NCBI GenBank assembly: GCA_046086245.1
Contig: JBJSXB010000173.1
Coordinates: forward strand, 1 to 21,347
Direction of reading: 5' to 3'
Length of the DNA: 21,347 nt
Source: F1-20-MAGs016 sp046086245
GTDB taxonomy: Bacteria; Planctomycetota; Planctomycetia; Pirellulales; UBA1268
Part shown: piece after piece, positions 1 to 8,600 of the stretch
Layout of the letters: each line of letters starts with the position of its first letter
Position numbering within the stretch: position 1 is the stretch's first letter
Translations under genes and position numbers: made by a program
Notes under the pieces: model-generated
The model's input: only the letters and a program-made list of their open reading frames with translations
Database searches by the model: none
What the model was told of the DNA's origin: nothing

Positions 1-141
1 GTGATCCGCCCCGACGGGCGTCTGTTCATCGGCGGGGCGGAGACCCTTCTCGGCGTCAGCGACGCCTTCGAGCGGGTCGAGGGGGTGGGGTGCAGTTCCT
101 ACCGGCCGAGGCCTCTGGCGGGGGGGCGGTCGCCGACGTAG
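1..141 (+). CDS. CheR-family protein methyltransferase, C-terminal fragment
   Basis: Reading frame 1 is open from the first base to a TAG at 139-141 and gives 46 residues: a pattern PDGRLFIGGAETLLGVSDAF followed by a variable stretch and SSYRPRP. This matches the end of CheR-type S-adenosylmethionine-dependent methyltransferases, where a G-x-L-F-x-G-x-(S/A)-E-(S/T)-L segment and a terminal Tyr-Arg stretch close the Rossmann domain. CheR methylates glutamates of chemoreceptors or receptor-like sensors. Only the tail is here, so whether it is a stand-alone CheR or part of a CheB/CheR-like fusion cannot be seen. It ends 61 bases before the MoxR gene and may or may not share its transcript. Confidence 0.7.
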   Translation: MIRPDGRLFIGGAETLLGVSDAFERVEGVGCSSYRPRPLAGGRSPT

Positions 142-202
142 TTTTGGGGAGAAGGCTGCCCCGGAGTGGTCGCCCGTCGCTCCTCGTCCCGGGCTGGACG
201 CC

Positions 203-1240
203 GTGTCGCACGCACCTTCGTCGCGCGAGCCGATCCTCCGCGCCACGCGGTTCGTGGCCGACGTGCGCCGCCGTGTGGGCGGCGTGGTGGTGGGGCAGGA
301 TGAGGTGGTCGAACGGCTGCTCGTGGCGCTGTTCACGGGAGGCCATCTGCTCCTCGAGGGGGTGCCCGGGCTGGCGAAGACGCTGTTGGTCAGCGTGCTG
401 GCGCGATCGATCGACCTCGGGTTCCAGCGCGTCCAGTTCACCGTCGATCTCCTCCCGGGCGACGTCACCGGGTCGGAGGTGCTCGACCCCAAGACCGGCT
501 CCTTCCGCATCGTCAAGGGCCCGGTGTTTACCAACCTGCTGCTCGCCGACGAAATCAATCGGGCGGCGCCGAAGGTGCAAAGCGCGCTGCTCGAGGCGAT
601 GCAGGAGCGGAAGGTGACGATCGGCGCGCAGACGCACGCGCTGCCCGCGCCGTTTCTCGTCATCGCCACGCAGAACCCGATCGAACAAAGCGGCACCTTC
701 GAGCTGCCCGAGGCCCAACTCGACCGCTTCATGCTCTGCCACCGCCTCGACTACCCGACTCCCGACGAGGAGCGGGAGGTGCTGCGGCGCAACGCCCGCC
801 TCGGCGTCCGCCGCCTCGAGAGGGGCGCGGTGGCCCGGAGCGAATTCGACGTGCTCGAGCACGAACCGGTCGGTTCGATCGACGACCTGGTGGCGGCGAT
901 GGAGGCGGTGCAGGAGGTGCACGTCAGCGACGCCTTCACCGACCACTGTGTCGAGTTGGTGGGGCGCACCCGGCGCCATCCGGCGCTCGACCTGGGCGCG
1001 AGCCCACGGGCAGGCATCGCGCTGGTGAAGGCGTCGCGGGCGCGGGCTCTGATCCACGGCCGGGACCATGTGCTTCCCGAGGATCTCTTCGCCCTCGTCG
1101 ACGACGTGCTCCTCCACCGCATCCGACTGTCCTACGAATCGCTCGCCGCCGGCGTCACCAAGGAGCACGTGCTCCGCGCGGTGATGCGGCCCGAGGGGGC
1201 CGCGGAGCCCGTCGCCGCCGACGGTCGATCACCGGGTTGA
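203..1240 (+). CDS. MoxR-family AAA+ ATPase
   Basis: 345 residues from a GTG start; usual MoxR length is about 310-350. Walker A is GVPGLAKT (residues 53-60), Walker B is LLLADEINR (112-120), sensor 1 is ATQNP (155-159), and the sensor-2 region is GASPRA (266-271); the phrase GTFELPEAQLDRF (164-176) is diagnostic of the MoxR group. MoxR proteins are cytoplasmic chaperone-like ATPases that act with VWA-domain partners to mature or activate enzymes and envelope complexes. It heads a tightly packed run with a DUF58 protein and two VWA proteins, the classical arrangement. The GTG is chosen because the MoxR homology begins close after it (helix ILRATRFVADVRR) and no better start lies upstream; the ribosome site is poor (GGAC only). 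Family assignment is near certain; the substrate is unknown. Confidence 0.95.
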   Translation: MSHAPSSREPILRATRFVADVRRRVGGVVVGQDEVVERLLVALFTGGHLLLEGVPGLAKTLLVSVLARSIDLGFQRVQFTVDLLPGDVTGSEVLDPKTGSFRIVKGPVFTNLLLADEINRAAPKVQSALLEAMQERKVTIGAQTHALPAPFLVIATQNPIEQSGTFELPEAQLDRFMLCHRLDYPTPDEEREVLRRNARLGVRRLERGAVARSEFDVLEHEPVGSIDDLVAAMEAVQEVHVSDAFTDHCVELVGRTRRHPALDLGASPRAGIALVKASRARALIHGRDHVLPEDLFALVDDVLLHRIRLSYESLAAGVTKEHVLRAVMRPEGAAEPVAADGRSPG

Positions 1241-1271
1241 CGCCGACGGTCACGGCTCGTGCGAGGCGCGT

Positions 1272-2126
1272 ATGGACCTGCTCCTTCCCCCCGACCCACT
1301 GCTCGACGGCCGGCGCTTTCAGATCGCGATCCGCCGGCTCGCCGACAGCCTCGGCCACGGCACCGACCGCTCGATCCATCGCGGGCCGGGGCTCGAGTAT
1401 GAGCAGTCGCGCGTCTACCAGCCGGGCGATCCGGTCAAGGCGATCGATTGGCGCGTCACCGGCCGCACCGGAAGGGTGCACGTCAAGGAATACGAGGCGC
1501 CGCGCCGCATCCCGGCCTGGATGCTCGTCGACACCTCGGCCTCGATGACGGTCGGATCGCGGCCGACGAAGTATGAGACCGCCGTCTGCCTCGCCGGCGG
1601 GTTGGCGCTCGCCTGCCTCGAACGCGCCAGTCCGGTGGGATCCCTCGGGGTCGGGGGGCGGAGCCTGCTGGCGCGTGCGTCGTCGTCGAAACTCGCGGTG
1701 TTGGGGTGGCTGCACCGATTGCGCCGCTACCGTCTCGACGAGCCGACGGCCCTGGCGGCGTCGTTGGCCACGCTCGATCCGCTGCTCGGCGAGCGATCGC
1801 TCCTGTTCGTGCTCTCCGACCTCCACGAGCCGGGAGCCGAGCAATGGCTCGCACGGCTCGCGCAGCGGCACGACGTCTGCATGCTGCTCCTCCGCGATCC
1901 GGTGGAACGCGGGCTGGCGGCCGGGTTTCTCCGGGCCCGCGAGGCGGAGACGGGCCGGTCGCTCACGACCCGCGGCGGCTTCGCCGCGCGCCTCGCCGAG
2001 GAGCGCCTGGCGGCGCTGACGGGGGCGCGGATCGACGGATTGGTGATCGACACCGACCGCCCGTACGCCGCCCGCCTCCGGCTCCTGTTGGCGCGACGGC
2101 GCCTCCTCGACGGAGGCCGGCGATGA
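1272..2126 (+). CDS. DUF58 domain-containing protein
   Basis: 284 residues. The DUF58 signature is clear: SRVYQPGDPVKAIDWRVTGR (46-65) followed by VHVKEYE (69-75). A VWA-like beginning follows with VDTSASM (86-92), so the domain resembles a VWA fold whose metal site starts with D-x-S-x-S. No membrane segment is visible, so it is the short soluble form common in MoxR operons. GAGG lies five bases upstream of the ATG. Its stop overlaps the next start as ATGA (2123-2126), indicating translational coupling. In MoxR clusters DUF58 proteins are nearly constant partners; the precise role is not established. It most likely works with the MoxR ATPase encoded 31 bases upstream. Confidence 0.93.
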   Translation: MDLLLPPDPLLDGRRFQIAIRRLADSLGHGTDRSIHRGPGLEYEQSRVYQPGDPVKAIDWRVTGRTGRVHVKEYEAPRRIPAWMLVDTSASMTVGSRPTKYETAVCLAGGLALACLERASPVGSLGVGGRSLLARASSSKLAVLGWLHRLRRYRLDEPTALAASLATLDPLLGERSLLFVLSDLHEPGAEQWLARLAQRHDVCMLLLRDPVERGLAAGFLRAREAETGRSLTTRGGFAARLAEERLAALTGARIDGLVIDTDRPYAARLRLLLARRRLLDGGRR

Positions 2127-2881
2127 ACGAGGCCAGCCCCGCGCCCACGGCGACCGTCGGCCGCCCGCTGCGGATCGACGGATTGGTGCTTCCAGGCACG
2201 CGCCTCGAACCGCGGCCCGATCCGGCGCAGACCGCGCCGGTGGTGGTGCGGATCGTCGACGTCGCCCCGCACGGCGGCTGGCTGCGCTACGATCTGGAGG
2301 TGACCGGCCTCGAGCCCGGTCGCCACGACGTCGCCCCGTTCCTGCGCCGCGTCGATGGCGGCGCGACCGACGACCTTCCCGAGATTCCGCTGTCGGTCAC
2401 CGGCCTGCTCGAGGCGGGTCGCCCGCGCGTCGCCGCCCCCGATCCGGTCGCCGTCGGCCGCGTCGGCGGGGCGACGGCGGTCGTCGCCGGCCTCGCGGCG
2501 GCGTGGTTGGCGGGGAGCGTGCTGTCGGTGTGGGGGCTGCGCCGCCGGTCGATGCGGTCGGCGGCCACGCCGGCCGCGAGGCCCGCCGACGAGTTGGCCG
2601 CCCTCGTTGCCCGGGCCCGCACGCGCCCCCTCGACACGCGCGAGATGGCGGCGGTCGAGCGCCTCGTGTACGACGCCTGGCGACGGGCGCTGCACGTGAC
2701 CGACGCGGCGCCGCGCGATCTCGTGCGCCGGCTGCGGCGCGATCCCACCGCCGCCGTCGCCCTCGACCGGCTCGCCGGTTGGCTTCACGCGCCCCGGCCG
2801 GAGGTGCCGGCCGACACCGCCGCGTTCGTCGCCGCCCTGCTGCCGCCGGCGGTCGGCCCGGTCGTCGCGGAGGGACGATGA
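2123..2881 (+). CDS. Single-pass membrane protein of the MoxR/Bat cluster
   Basis: 252 residues, start fixed by the ATGA overlap with the DUF58 gene. Residues 1-100 look beta-rich (VVVRIVDVAPHGGWLRYDLEV, PEIPLSVTGL), as in the Ig-like part of BatD-type proteins. One strongly hydrophobic segment follows (about 116-138) with a basic flank LRRRS, then an Arg-rich helical cytoplasmic part (155-245) containing LVYDAWRRALHV. There is no signal peptide, so the N-terminal part would have to cross by an N-out insertion. The position, between DUF58 and the VWA genes, is that of the small DUF4381-like or BatD-like component of other MoxR operons, but I cannot assign a named family. Its stop overlaps the next ATG (2878-2881). 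Confidence 0.8.
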   Translation: MNEASPAPTATVGRPLRIDGLVLPGTRLEPRPDPAQTAPVVVRIVDVAPHGGWLRYDLEVTGLEPGRHDVAPFLRRVDGGATDDLPEIPLSVTGLLEAGRPRVAAPDPVAVGRVGGATAVVAGLAAAWLAGSVLSVWGLRRRSMRSAATPAARPADELAALVARARTRPLDTREMAAVERLVYDAWRRALHVTDAAPRDLVRRLRRDPTAAVALDRLAGWLHAPRPEVPADTAAFVAALLPPAVGPVVAEGR

Positions 2882-3792
2882 GCTTCACGACGCCCTGGGT
2901 GCTGGCAGCGATCGTCGTGCCGGTCGTGCTGCTGGCGCGCATCTGGCGGCGCGGCGGGGGGCGCCTCGTGCTCCCCTTCGATCACCAGCCGCGTCCCGAC
3001 GGCCGCTGGCTCCGCCTCCTCGTCGACGCCGCTGAGAGCCTCCTCCCGCTGGCGGCGGTGATCGCGATCGTGATCGCCGCCGGACCGACGCGCACCGGTC
3101 AGCCGCAGACCCGCCGCCAACTCTCCAACATCGAGTTCTGCGTCGATGTCTCGGGCAGCATGGGCATGCGGTTCGGCGACGGCACCTGCTACGACGCCGC
3201 GATGGCAGCGATCGAAGGTTTTCTCGGCGCCCGCGAGGGAGACGCGTTCGGCTTGACCTTCTTCGGGTCGTCCGTGCTCCACTGGGTGCCGCTGACTACC
3301 GACACGTCGGCTGTCCGCTGCGCCATTCCCTTCATGCGACCCGACCGGGTGCCTCCCTGGTTCGGCGGCACGTTGATCGGTCAGGCGCTGCTCGCCGCCG
3401 CCGACGTTCTCGACCGCCGACCGGAAGGGGACCGGGCGATCGTGCTCGTGTCCGACGGGGAGAGCGCCGACCTCGACGCGGGCAACGTCGCCCGCGTCGT
3501 CGCCACGCTGCGGGCCAAGCGGATCGCCCTGTGGACGATTCACGTCGGCCCCGGCGAGATCCCCGCCGAGGTCGTCGACGTCGCCGCCGGCACCGGGGGG
3601 GCGGCGTTCTCCGCGGCCGACCCGGGGATGCTCCGCGAGGTCTTCGCGCGCATCGACGCTTTGCAGCCGACGCGGATGGTGTCGATCGCCGCCGAGACGA
3701 TCGACGACTTCGCCCCCTGGTCGGCGGCCGGGCTCGCCCTGCTCACCGTCGCCACACTCTGTTCCCTCGGGGTGCGCTACACGCCATGGTGA
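2878..3792 (+). CDS. VWA-domain membrane protein, BatA-like
   Basis: 304 residues. Membrane segments lie at about 6-21 and 54-69, and a last one at about 281-297, flanking a VWA domain (about 84-260); this is the BatA/BatB layout. The metal-ion-dependent adhesion site is intact: D90-x-S92-x-S94 (VDVSGSMG), the threonine in GGTL (about 165), and the aspartate in VSDGES (193). The VWA domain would bind a divalent metal and dock protein partners at the periplasmic face. The start is the ATG in the ATGA overlap with the preceding gene, and the end overlaps the second VWA gene by seven bases. Known Bat proteins are linked to envelope stability and stress in other bacteria; the function here is inferred from that family only. 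Confidence 0.9.
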   Translation: MSFTTPWVLAAIVVPVVLLARIWRRGGGRLVLPFDHQPRPDGRWLRLLVDAAESLLPLAAVIAIVIAAGPTRTGQPQTRRQLSNIEFCVDVSGSMGMRFGDGTCYDAAMAAIEGFLGAREGDAFGLTFFGSSVLHWVPLTTDTSAVRCAIPFMRPDRVPPWFGGTLIGQALLAAADVLDRRPEGDRAIVLVSDGESADLDAGNVARVVATLRAKRIALWTIHVGPGEIPAEVVDVAAGTGGAAFSAADPGMLREVFARIDALQPTRMVSIAAETIDDFAPWSAAGLALLTVATLCSLGVRYTPW

Positions 3793-4850
3793 CGCTCCCG
3801 GTCATCCCCGTGCTGCCGACGGAGGACGTCGTCGTGGTGGCGGCGCTCGCCGCCGGCGCGACGGCCGTCGTGTGGACGATCGCAGAGTCGCTGCACCGCG
3901 CGCGGGTGGCGCGGGTGGCCAGCCTGGTGTTCGGCGCCGCGCGGATGCCGGCCGGCTGGGTGGCGGCCGCGCCGCTCCTCCGCGTGCTCGGCGCGGCGGC
4001 GGCGGTGTTCGGGTTGACACTGCTGGTGTTTCTCGCGCCGGCGGCCCACGGCGGCCGCGCGGTGGAGGCGAAGCGCGAGCGGAACCTGCTGGTGGTGCTC
4101 GACGTCTCGCCGAGCATGGAACTGGCCGACGCCGGGCCCAAGGGCGCGATCCGCCGTCGCCAGCGGGCCGCGGAACTGGTGCGCGACGTGCTCACGCGCG
4201 TGCCACCGCGGCTCTACCGGGTGAGCGTGGTGGCGGTCGCCTCGGCGGCGCTGCCGGTGGTGGAACGCAGCCGCGATCCGGAGGTGCTCGCCAACATCCT
4301 CGACGATCTTCCCCTCTCCTACGCGTTCCCCGCCGGCAAGACCGACCTGTTCGCCGGCCTCCGGGAAGCGGCCTGGATGGCGCGCGACTGGCGGCCGGGC
4401 AGCACGACGGTGTTGGTGGTGACCGACGGCGACACCGTGCCGCCGACCGGCTTGCCACGGATGCCGCCGAGCGTGTCGGGATTGCTGCTGGTCGGCGTCG
4501 GCGACCCGCAGGCGGGGCGGTTCATCGACGGCCACATGTCACGCCAGGACGCCGGCACCCTGCGGCAGGTGGCGGTGCGCTCGGGGGGGCTGTACCACGA
4601 CGGCAACACCCGCAACATCCCCACCGACAGCCTCGTGGCGCTGGGCATGACGCCCCAAAGCCGGCTGCTCGAGCGGCTCGGTCTGCGCGAGGCCGCGATC
4701 GCGCTGATGCTGGCCGGTACGGCGTCGCTGGCGCTCCTGCCGGCGGCGCTCGAGCGTTTCGGCGCCGCGTGGCGACCCGGCGTGCGACGGACCGGTGCGG
4801 AGGCGATACTGTCCGGCAGGGCGCGGGCCGCGGCGGGCGGCCGCAGGTGA
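3786..4850 (+). CDS. VWA-domain membrane protein, BatB-like
   Basis: 354 residues starting at the ATG that overlaps the end of the first VWA gene. Hydrophobic segments lie at about 17-32 and 65-87, then a VWA domain with metal site D106-x-S108-x-S110 (LDVSPSME), the TDLFAG loop (186-191) and VTDGD (212-216), and a C-terminal hydrophobic segment (about 310-330, AAIALMLAGTASLALLPAAL). It therefore repeats the architecture of its upstream neighbour but has diverged strongly. The metal ligands are kept, so both copies are probably functional. The protein should sit in the cytoplasmic membrane with the VWA domain outside. A paired BatA/BatB set next to MoxR is typical of Bat operons. Confidence 0.9.
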   Translation: MVTLPVIPVLPTEDVVVVAALAAGATAVVWTIAESLHRARVARVASLVFGAARMPAGWVAAAPLLRVLGAAAAVFGLTLLVFLAPAAHGGRAVEAKRERNLLVVLDVSPSMELADAGPKGAIRRRQRAAELVRDVLTRVPPRLYRVSVVAVASAALPVVERSRDPEVLANILDDLPLSYAFPAGKTDLFAGLREAAWMARDWRPGSTTVLVVTDGDTVPPTGLPRMPPSVSGLLLVGVGDPQAGRFIDGHMSRQDAGTLRQVAVRSGGLYHDGNTRNIPTDSLVALGMTPQSRLLERLGLREAAIALMLAGTASLALLPAALERFGAAWRPGVRRTGAEAILSGRARAAAGGRR

Positions 4851-4876
4851 AGGGATTCGCAAGGGGGAGCGGAACG

Positions 4877-5593
4877 ATGAAGGCGCTGGCGATCCTCATG
4901 TGGCTGTCGGTTCCGGCGGCGCTGGTGGCGTGGTGGCTCGGTCCCGGGGTCGACGCCCGCGCCCGCGACCGCGCGGCGGCGGCGGTGCGAGACGCCGAGC
5001 GATTCCGAACCGACGACCCGGCGGCGGCGGTGCAGGCTTTCGACGAGGCGCTGGCGGCGCTTCCCGACGCCGATCGACCGGCGGCCACGCGCCTTCGTCT
5101 CGAGCGCGCCAAGGCCCGGATCGACGCCGCGCAACTGGCCCAGGCGTCGCAGGAACTCGACGCCCTGGTGGAGGAACTGGCCGCCACGCCCGACGCCGAT
5201 CCGGCGCTCGTCGCCGACGCCCACGACGCGCTGGCCACCAGCGATTTCTACGTCACGTGGCTCAAGCGTCTGGAAGGGATGCCGCGCGACGAATGGGAGC
5301 CGCACGCGGAGAGTGCACGGCAGTCGTGGCGCCGGTTGGCCGACGCCGCGGAGGCCCGCGGCGATGCCGTTGCCGCCACCCGTCACGCGGAGAACCTCGA
5401 GGCGGTGATCCGTCTGGCGCGGATGGATCCCGAAGCGCTCCAGGGGCAGCCGATCCCCAAACAGTGCCGCGGCTGCAAGGGCAACTCCTGCCGCTCGTGC
5501 AATCGCAAAACGAGGTCGCTCAAGCCCCCGACCGGCACGAATGACGCCCGTGGAGGCGGCGACGGCCCCCCTCCCGACCGTTCCGGCTCGTGA
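4877..5593 (+). CDS. Membrane-anchored helical protein with a four-cysteine C-terminal motif
   Basis: 238 residues with a strong ribosome site (GGGGGAGCGG) before the ATG. Residues 1-22 form a signal anchor (MKALAILMWLSVPAALVAWW). Residues 25-185 are Ala/Arg-rich helices with a TPR-like rhythm (AVQAFDEALAALP, ATRLRLERAKARIDAA), although no full repeat can be defined. Near the end is C197-x2-C200-x4-C205-x2-C208 among lysines and arginines, followed by a flexible Pro/Gly tail. This spacing suggests a small metal-binding knuckle. In position it corresponds to the TPR protein (BatC-like) of Bat operons, but the cysteine cluster is not a BatC trait that I know. Its 3' end would overlap the next gene by 53 bases only if that gene used its earlier ATG. 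Confidence 0.8.
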   Translation: MKALAILMWLSVPAALVAWWLGPGVDARARDRAAAAVRDAERFRTDDPAAAVQAFDEALAALPDADRPAATRLRLERAKARIDAAQLAQASQELDALVEELAATPDADPALVADAHDALATSDFYVTWLKRLEGMPRDEWEPHAESARQSWRRLADAAEARGDAVAATRHAENLEAVIRLARMDPEALQGQPIPKQCRGCKGNSCRSCNRKTRSLKPPTGTNDARGGGDGPPPDRSGS

Positions 5594-5645
5594 GCGACCA
5601 GCGCCGCGCCGCCGGCCACGAACACCCACCCGTGGAGACGCTTCC

Positions 5646-8600
5646 ATGACGACGGCTGCAGGATCGACGAGGTCGCCGCCCCACCGGGTCGCCGCGGCGG
5701 TGGTGCATGGCACGGTGGTGATCGTGTCGCTGGTCGTGTCCGCCCGCCGGTCACCGGCGTGGCAGGTGGTGCCCGCCACGCCCGTCGTGCCGGCGGCCAC
5801 GCTCACGCCGGCGACGGCCCGCCCCGCCGCCGTGCAAGGCGTGCCGGCAGCGGCAGTATCGCCGGCCGCGACAGCGCCCACGCCTGGGGCGGCCGCCGCG
5901 CCGAGCGCCGATGGGTCGGCGACCGTCGTCGAGGCATCGGCGGACGAGAAGTCCGAGGCACGGATCGCCAAGCTCTCGCAGGTGGTCTTCGATCGGCAGC
6001 CCGCGGTCGTGCTCCTCGGCGTGCCCGCCGCCGAGGTCCAGGCAACGCTCGGCGCCGCCACGAGCCGCCGCGGCCCAGGTGCCGGGGCCCCCGCCGCACC
6101 GGCCGAGCCGACCCCCGCCGCCGTGCCCGATCCGTTCGACACCGAGCTGGCGGCGTTCCGCGCCGACGTGCTGGCGGGGCGCTGGGGCGCGGCGGCGGCG
6201 TTTCTCCGCGCGCTGCCCGCGGCGGAGGCGAAGGCCGGATACGACCGGCTGCTCGAGCAATTCTCCACCCTTCCCACGGCGGAGCCGGGCCCCTCGGGGA
6301 CGCCGCTCGAGCCGTCGACACCCGCGATCATGCTCGCCGACGTCGTCGGATTGGTGCGTGCGGCGCCGCTGCCGCTCGACGCCGACGGCGGCAAGCGGCT
6401 GGCGACGCTCGGAGGCATCGTGCGGCTGGTGGTCGGGGCCGGGGTCGAGCCGGGCGACGTGCTGTCGGCGCTGTTGCGAGACGGCGACGGTGCCGGAACG
6501 CCGGCATCGCACCGACAGGTGGCGACGATCCTCGCCGCGTCGGATCGGGCCGATCTCGTCGTCCCGTTGCTGCCGCCCCTGGAAGAGTGTGTCACCGCCC
6601 GCGACGCCGACGGCATCGACCTGTGGGTGCAGAGCCTCCAGGTGGCCCGGCAGCGGGACCCGAAGGCGGTCGGCCTCGACCGCCTCTGGGACACCGTCCA
6701 GCGCAGCCTCTCGGTCGACGGCCTCGCCGATGCCGATCGGCGCCGGGCGATCGCCCGGGCCGCGGCGCTCCTTCCGCAGCTCTCGCGCTCCACGGCGTGC
6801 GAGTGGATCACCGCCCTGGCCGCCGCCAAACCGGCGGCCGCCGCCGATCTGCTCGCCTTCGTCGCCGCCAAGGTCGCCAGCGGACCGGCGCTCGCGCCGC
6901 GCGACACCGCAGCGCGCCAGCGGTGGCTCGCTTTCCAGCGCGACGTGGTGGCCGGCATCCTCGCCGCCGCCGACGGGTCCGATCCGCGCTGGCGCGTTCC
7001 GCTCGAACTGGGGGCGCGTGGCTGGTCGGCCGAGGCACTGCTGTCGTTCGAGCACGACGAATCCGACAACGGTTTCCGGCGCGATCCCTACGGCAACATG
7101 TATTACTGGGAGGAGCAGGAGCTCGCCCAGCGGCGCGAGGCGCTGCCCCAATGGCCGGTGACGCTCGCCGATGTCCTCGAGGCGCGGCCGTCGGCGGAGT
7201 GGATCGCCCGCCTCGATCCCAGCGAACGGCCGGGGGTGGAGAAGGCGTTGGCCAAGGCGCTCGGCAAGGCGCGGCGGGCCGACGACGCGCTGGCGGTGGT
7301 CGAGCGGCTGGCGGCCACGCATCGGGACGCCGCGCGCGAACTGCTCCCGCTGCTCATCGACGCCTGGAAGATGACGCACGATCCCAACGACGAGCGGCGC
7401 CGGCAGATGCCGTTCTTCTGGTATTTCGGCATGGACCAGCAGCTCACCGGCATCCCGCTGTCGCGTTCGCTGCAGGAGCGGAATCTCGCCGAGCTCGAGT
7501 CGTTCGCGGGCCGCGTGCGGGCACTCGCACTCGGGCCGCTCGACGACGTGGCGCTCGTCGACTGTTTCACCACCTGCCACAGCGTCGCCGAGGTCTATCG
7601 GCCCGAGGCGATCGCGCGGGTGTTCGGGCCGGTGGAGACCATCTCCCCGCGGGCCGCGGCGCGGCTGGCGGAGAGCATGCGCACCAACCTTGCCGGCACC
7701 TGGCGGAAGCCGAGCACGCAGGAGCAGCAGAAGACGAAGCGGCGCGTGGCCGACATCCAGGCGGAGGTGCTCGCCGGCTATGCGACCGCGCGCGGTTTCG
7801 TCGCCGCGGCTCGGGCGCGGGGCGACCACTGGGCACTGGCGACCGCGGAAGCCGCGCTGGCGCACGACGAGAACGACTTCCGTGGCAAACTCGCCGCGTT
7901 TCCCGAGTTCACCGCGCGGCGCCGGGAGGCGCTCGATGCGTTCGCCGCCGCGGCACGGGACTACGCCGCCGCCAGCGCCACGTTGCCGCGCGACGAATGG
8001 ACGACGGCGCCGTTCGAGACCTGGCTCCTCGCCGGCGCCGGCGCCTGCGACGCCGAGCGGATCGATGCCGATACCCTCGCCGTGGAGGGGGAGCCGGAGC
8101 GCGTCCATGCGGCCCTCGACGCCCTGCCCCCCGAGCCGCGCGACTGGCACCGGGAGCGGATGGCCACCGCGATCGTCAACCGGCTGTCGAAACTCGACCC
8201 GGCGGTGAAATACCGGGTGACGAAGGCCGGACTGGCGGTGGCGGGCGACGATCCCCGCGCGGCCTTGGCGCGACAGGTGATCGACTACTACGGCGATCTC
8301 GTCCGGGAGATCGAGTTGGTCACCGAGATCGACGGACCCGACCGGGTCGGTCACGGCCGGCCCTTCGGCGTGTTCGTCAGCCTGCGCCACACGCGCGAGA
8401 TCGAGCGCGAGTCGGGGGGGTTCGGGCGCTACCTCCAGAACCAGCGTGCGTCGACCGGCTACGGTTTCAATTTCGGTCGGCCTCCCAAGGACTACCGCGA
8501 TTGGTTCGAGCAGCAGGTCCGCCGCACCTTGGGCGAATCGTTCGAGGTGCGCAGCGTGACGTTCGAGACGGAGAAGGTGCAGAGCCGATCGGACGACCAG

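Noticed and set aside
5541..5645. Earlier ATG for the giant protein
   Set aside because: Adds 35 Pro/Arg-rich residues inside the preceding gene and would hide the signal anchor; the ATG at 5646 has a GGAG site.
4319..7069. A 916-codon minus-strand open frame
   Set aside because: Ser/Ala/Arg low-complexity translation spanning parts of three overlapping plus-strand genes; no family feature.
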